Translations under genes and position numbers: made by a program
Origin: Pseudomonadota bacterium
GTDB lineage: Bacteria; Pseudomonadota; Gammaproteobacteria; Burkholderiales; Burkholderiaceae_C
NCBI GenBank assembly: GCA_023422975.1
Contig: JAFAGF010000299.1
Location: forward strand, 1 to 5,862
DNA length: 5,862 nt
Direction: 5' to 3'
Notes under the pieces: generated by a model
The model's database searches: none
The model's input: the letters and a program-made list of their open reading frames with translations, nothing else
Told to the model about the DNA's origin: nothing
Shown: piece after piece, positions 5,398-5,862 of the stretch
Position numbering within the stretch: the first letter of the stretch is position 1
Layout: every line of letters starts with the position of its first letter

Positions 5398-5862
5398 TCA
5401 TTGCTGCTTGACCAGCAACACCTTGTTCAAGTCCACGCCCATGGCTTGGGCTTTTTGCAGCAGCTGGTAAATCTCGGCCTGCGGCAGGTGTTGCTTGCGC
5501 GAAAGCAGCCAGAAATAGTCGGTGCTTTGCCCCACCACCAGGGCCACTTGGTAGTCCGCATCCAGACTCACCACGTTATAGCCCCCATAAAAAGGGCCGA
5601 AGAAAGACACTTTGAGTGCAGCGACGCGCGAATCCCCCAGAAAGCGGGCCGTGCCCACACTTTCTTTCCACTCCTGCTGCTCGGGGTGGAAACCTCGGTT
5701 GATCACCTGCAACGAACCATCGCTTTGCAGGGTGTACTGGGCACTGGTCTGAATCAAGTCTTTTTCAAACCATTGCTCAATGCGCGCAATTTCATACCAA
5801 GTACCGGCGTACTTGGCGGCATCAAATCCACTGATCGGCTGGATGTGCGCTGGCACCGACAC
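5398..5862 (-). CDS. Lipocalin family protein (Blc type), N-terminus cut by window edge
   Basis: The visible 154 codons cover an almost complete bacterial lipocalin fold, a small beta-barrel that binds lipids or other hydrophobic ligands. GTWYEIAR at visible residues 20-27 is the first lipocalin signature. It is followed by a Blc-like core: SDGSLQVINRG (47-57), VSFFGPFYGGY (85-95), DYQVALVVG (103-111) and FWLLSR (117-122). A C-terminal helix follows near 126-141. The frame is open to the edge. The first visible codon is GTG, but Blc proteins normally begin with a lipoprotein signal peptide and lipobox Cys for outer-membrane anchoring; here that part would lie outside the window. The true start and cell location are therefore not visible. 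The gene ends with TGA 302 bases before the dehydrogenase start, with a weak terminator between, so cotranscription is unlikely. The family assignment is secure; the ligand is unknown. Confidence 0.92.
   Translation of the reverse strand: MSVPAHIQPISGFDAAKYAGTWYEIARIEQWFEKDLIQTSAQYTLQSDGSLQVINRGFHPEQQEWKESVGTARFLGDSRVAALKVSFFGPFYGGYNVVSLDADYQVALVVGQSTDYFWLLSRKQHLPQAEIYQLLQKAQAMGVDLNKVLLVKQQ

Overview
The window looks like ordinary chromosome from a betaproteobacterium, most likely Comamonadaceae (Comamonas or a relative). This rests on moderately GC-rich codon use, the mix of gene families, and a short palindrome between convergent genes that resembles an intergenic repeat I recall from that family. 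No rRNA, tRNA, CRISPR array, transposase or phage gene is visible. The genus is inference; no marker gene proves it.

Layout. Positions 1-677 (minus) hold the N-terminal part of a multi-pass membrane protein of unknown function that runs off the left edge. A 288-base divergent spacer follows, with a tetranucleotide repeat over the membrane gene's ribosome-binding region and a TetR-type palindrome in its middle. An alpha/beta hydrolase (966-1751, plus) converges on a TetR-family regulator (1800-2459, minus), and a short palindrome separates their ends. A strong intrinsic terminator (2540-2576) separates the regulator from the largest gene, a membrane-bound PQQ-dependent sugar/polyol dehydrogenase (2654-5095, minus). 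Its 302-base upstream region carries a nested set of inverted and direct repeats. A Blc-type lipocalin (5398-5862, minus) runs off the right edge.

How the genes may work together. The dehydrogenase would oxidise a polyol, sugar or cyclitol in the periplasm and pass electrons to ubiquinone. It keeps the PQQ, metal and catalytic residues of E. coli Gcd but lacks two histidines linked to the glucose enzyme, so quinate/shikimate or another substrate is more likely than glucose. No PQQ synthesis genes are present here. The regulator lies just downstream of the dehydrogenase and tail-to-tail with the hydrolase. It could act on itself, on the dehydrogenase, or on the hydrolase/membrane-gene spacer, but the sequence does not settle which. 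The hydrolase and lipocalin have no obvious pathway link to the dehydrogenase.

I found no clearly new multi-gene system. The best leads are the repeat array upstream of the dehydrogenase, that enzyme's altered active-site residues, and the TetR-type palindrome in the divergent spacer.
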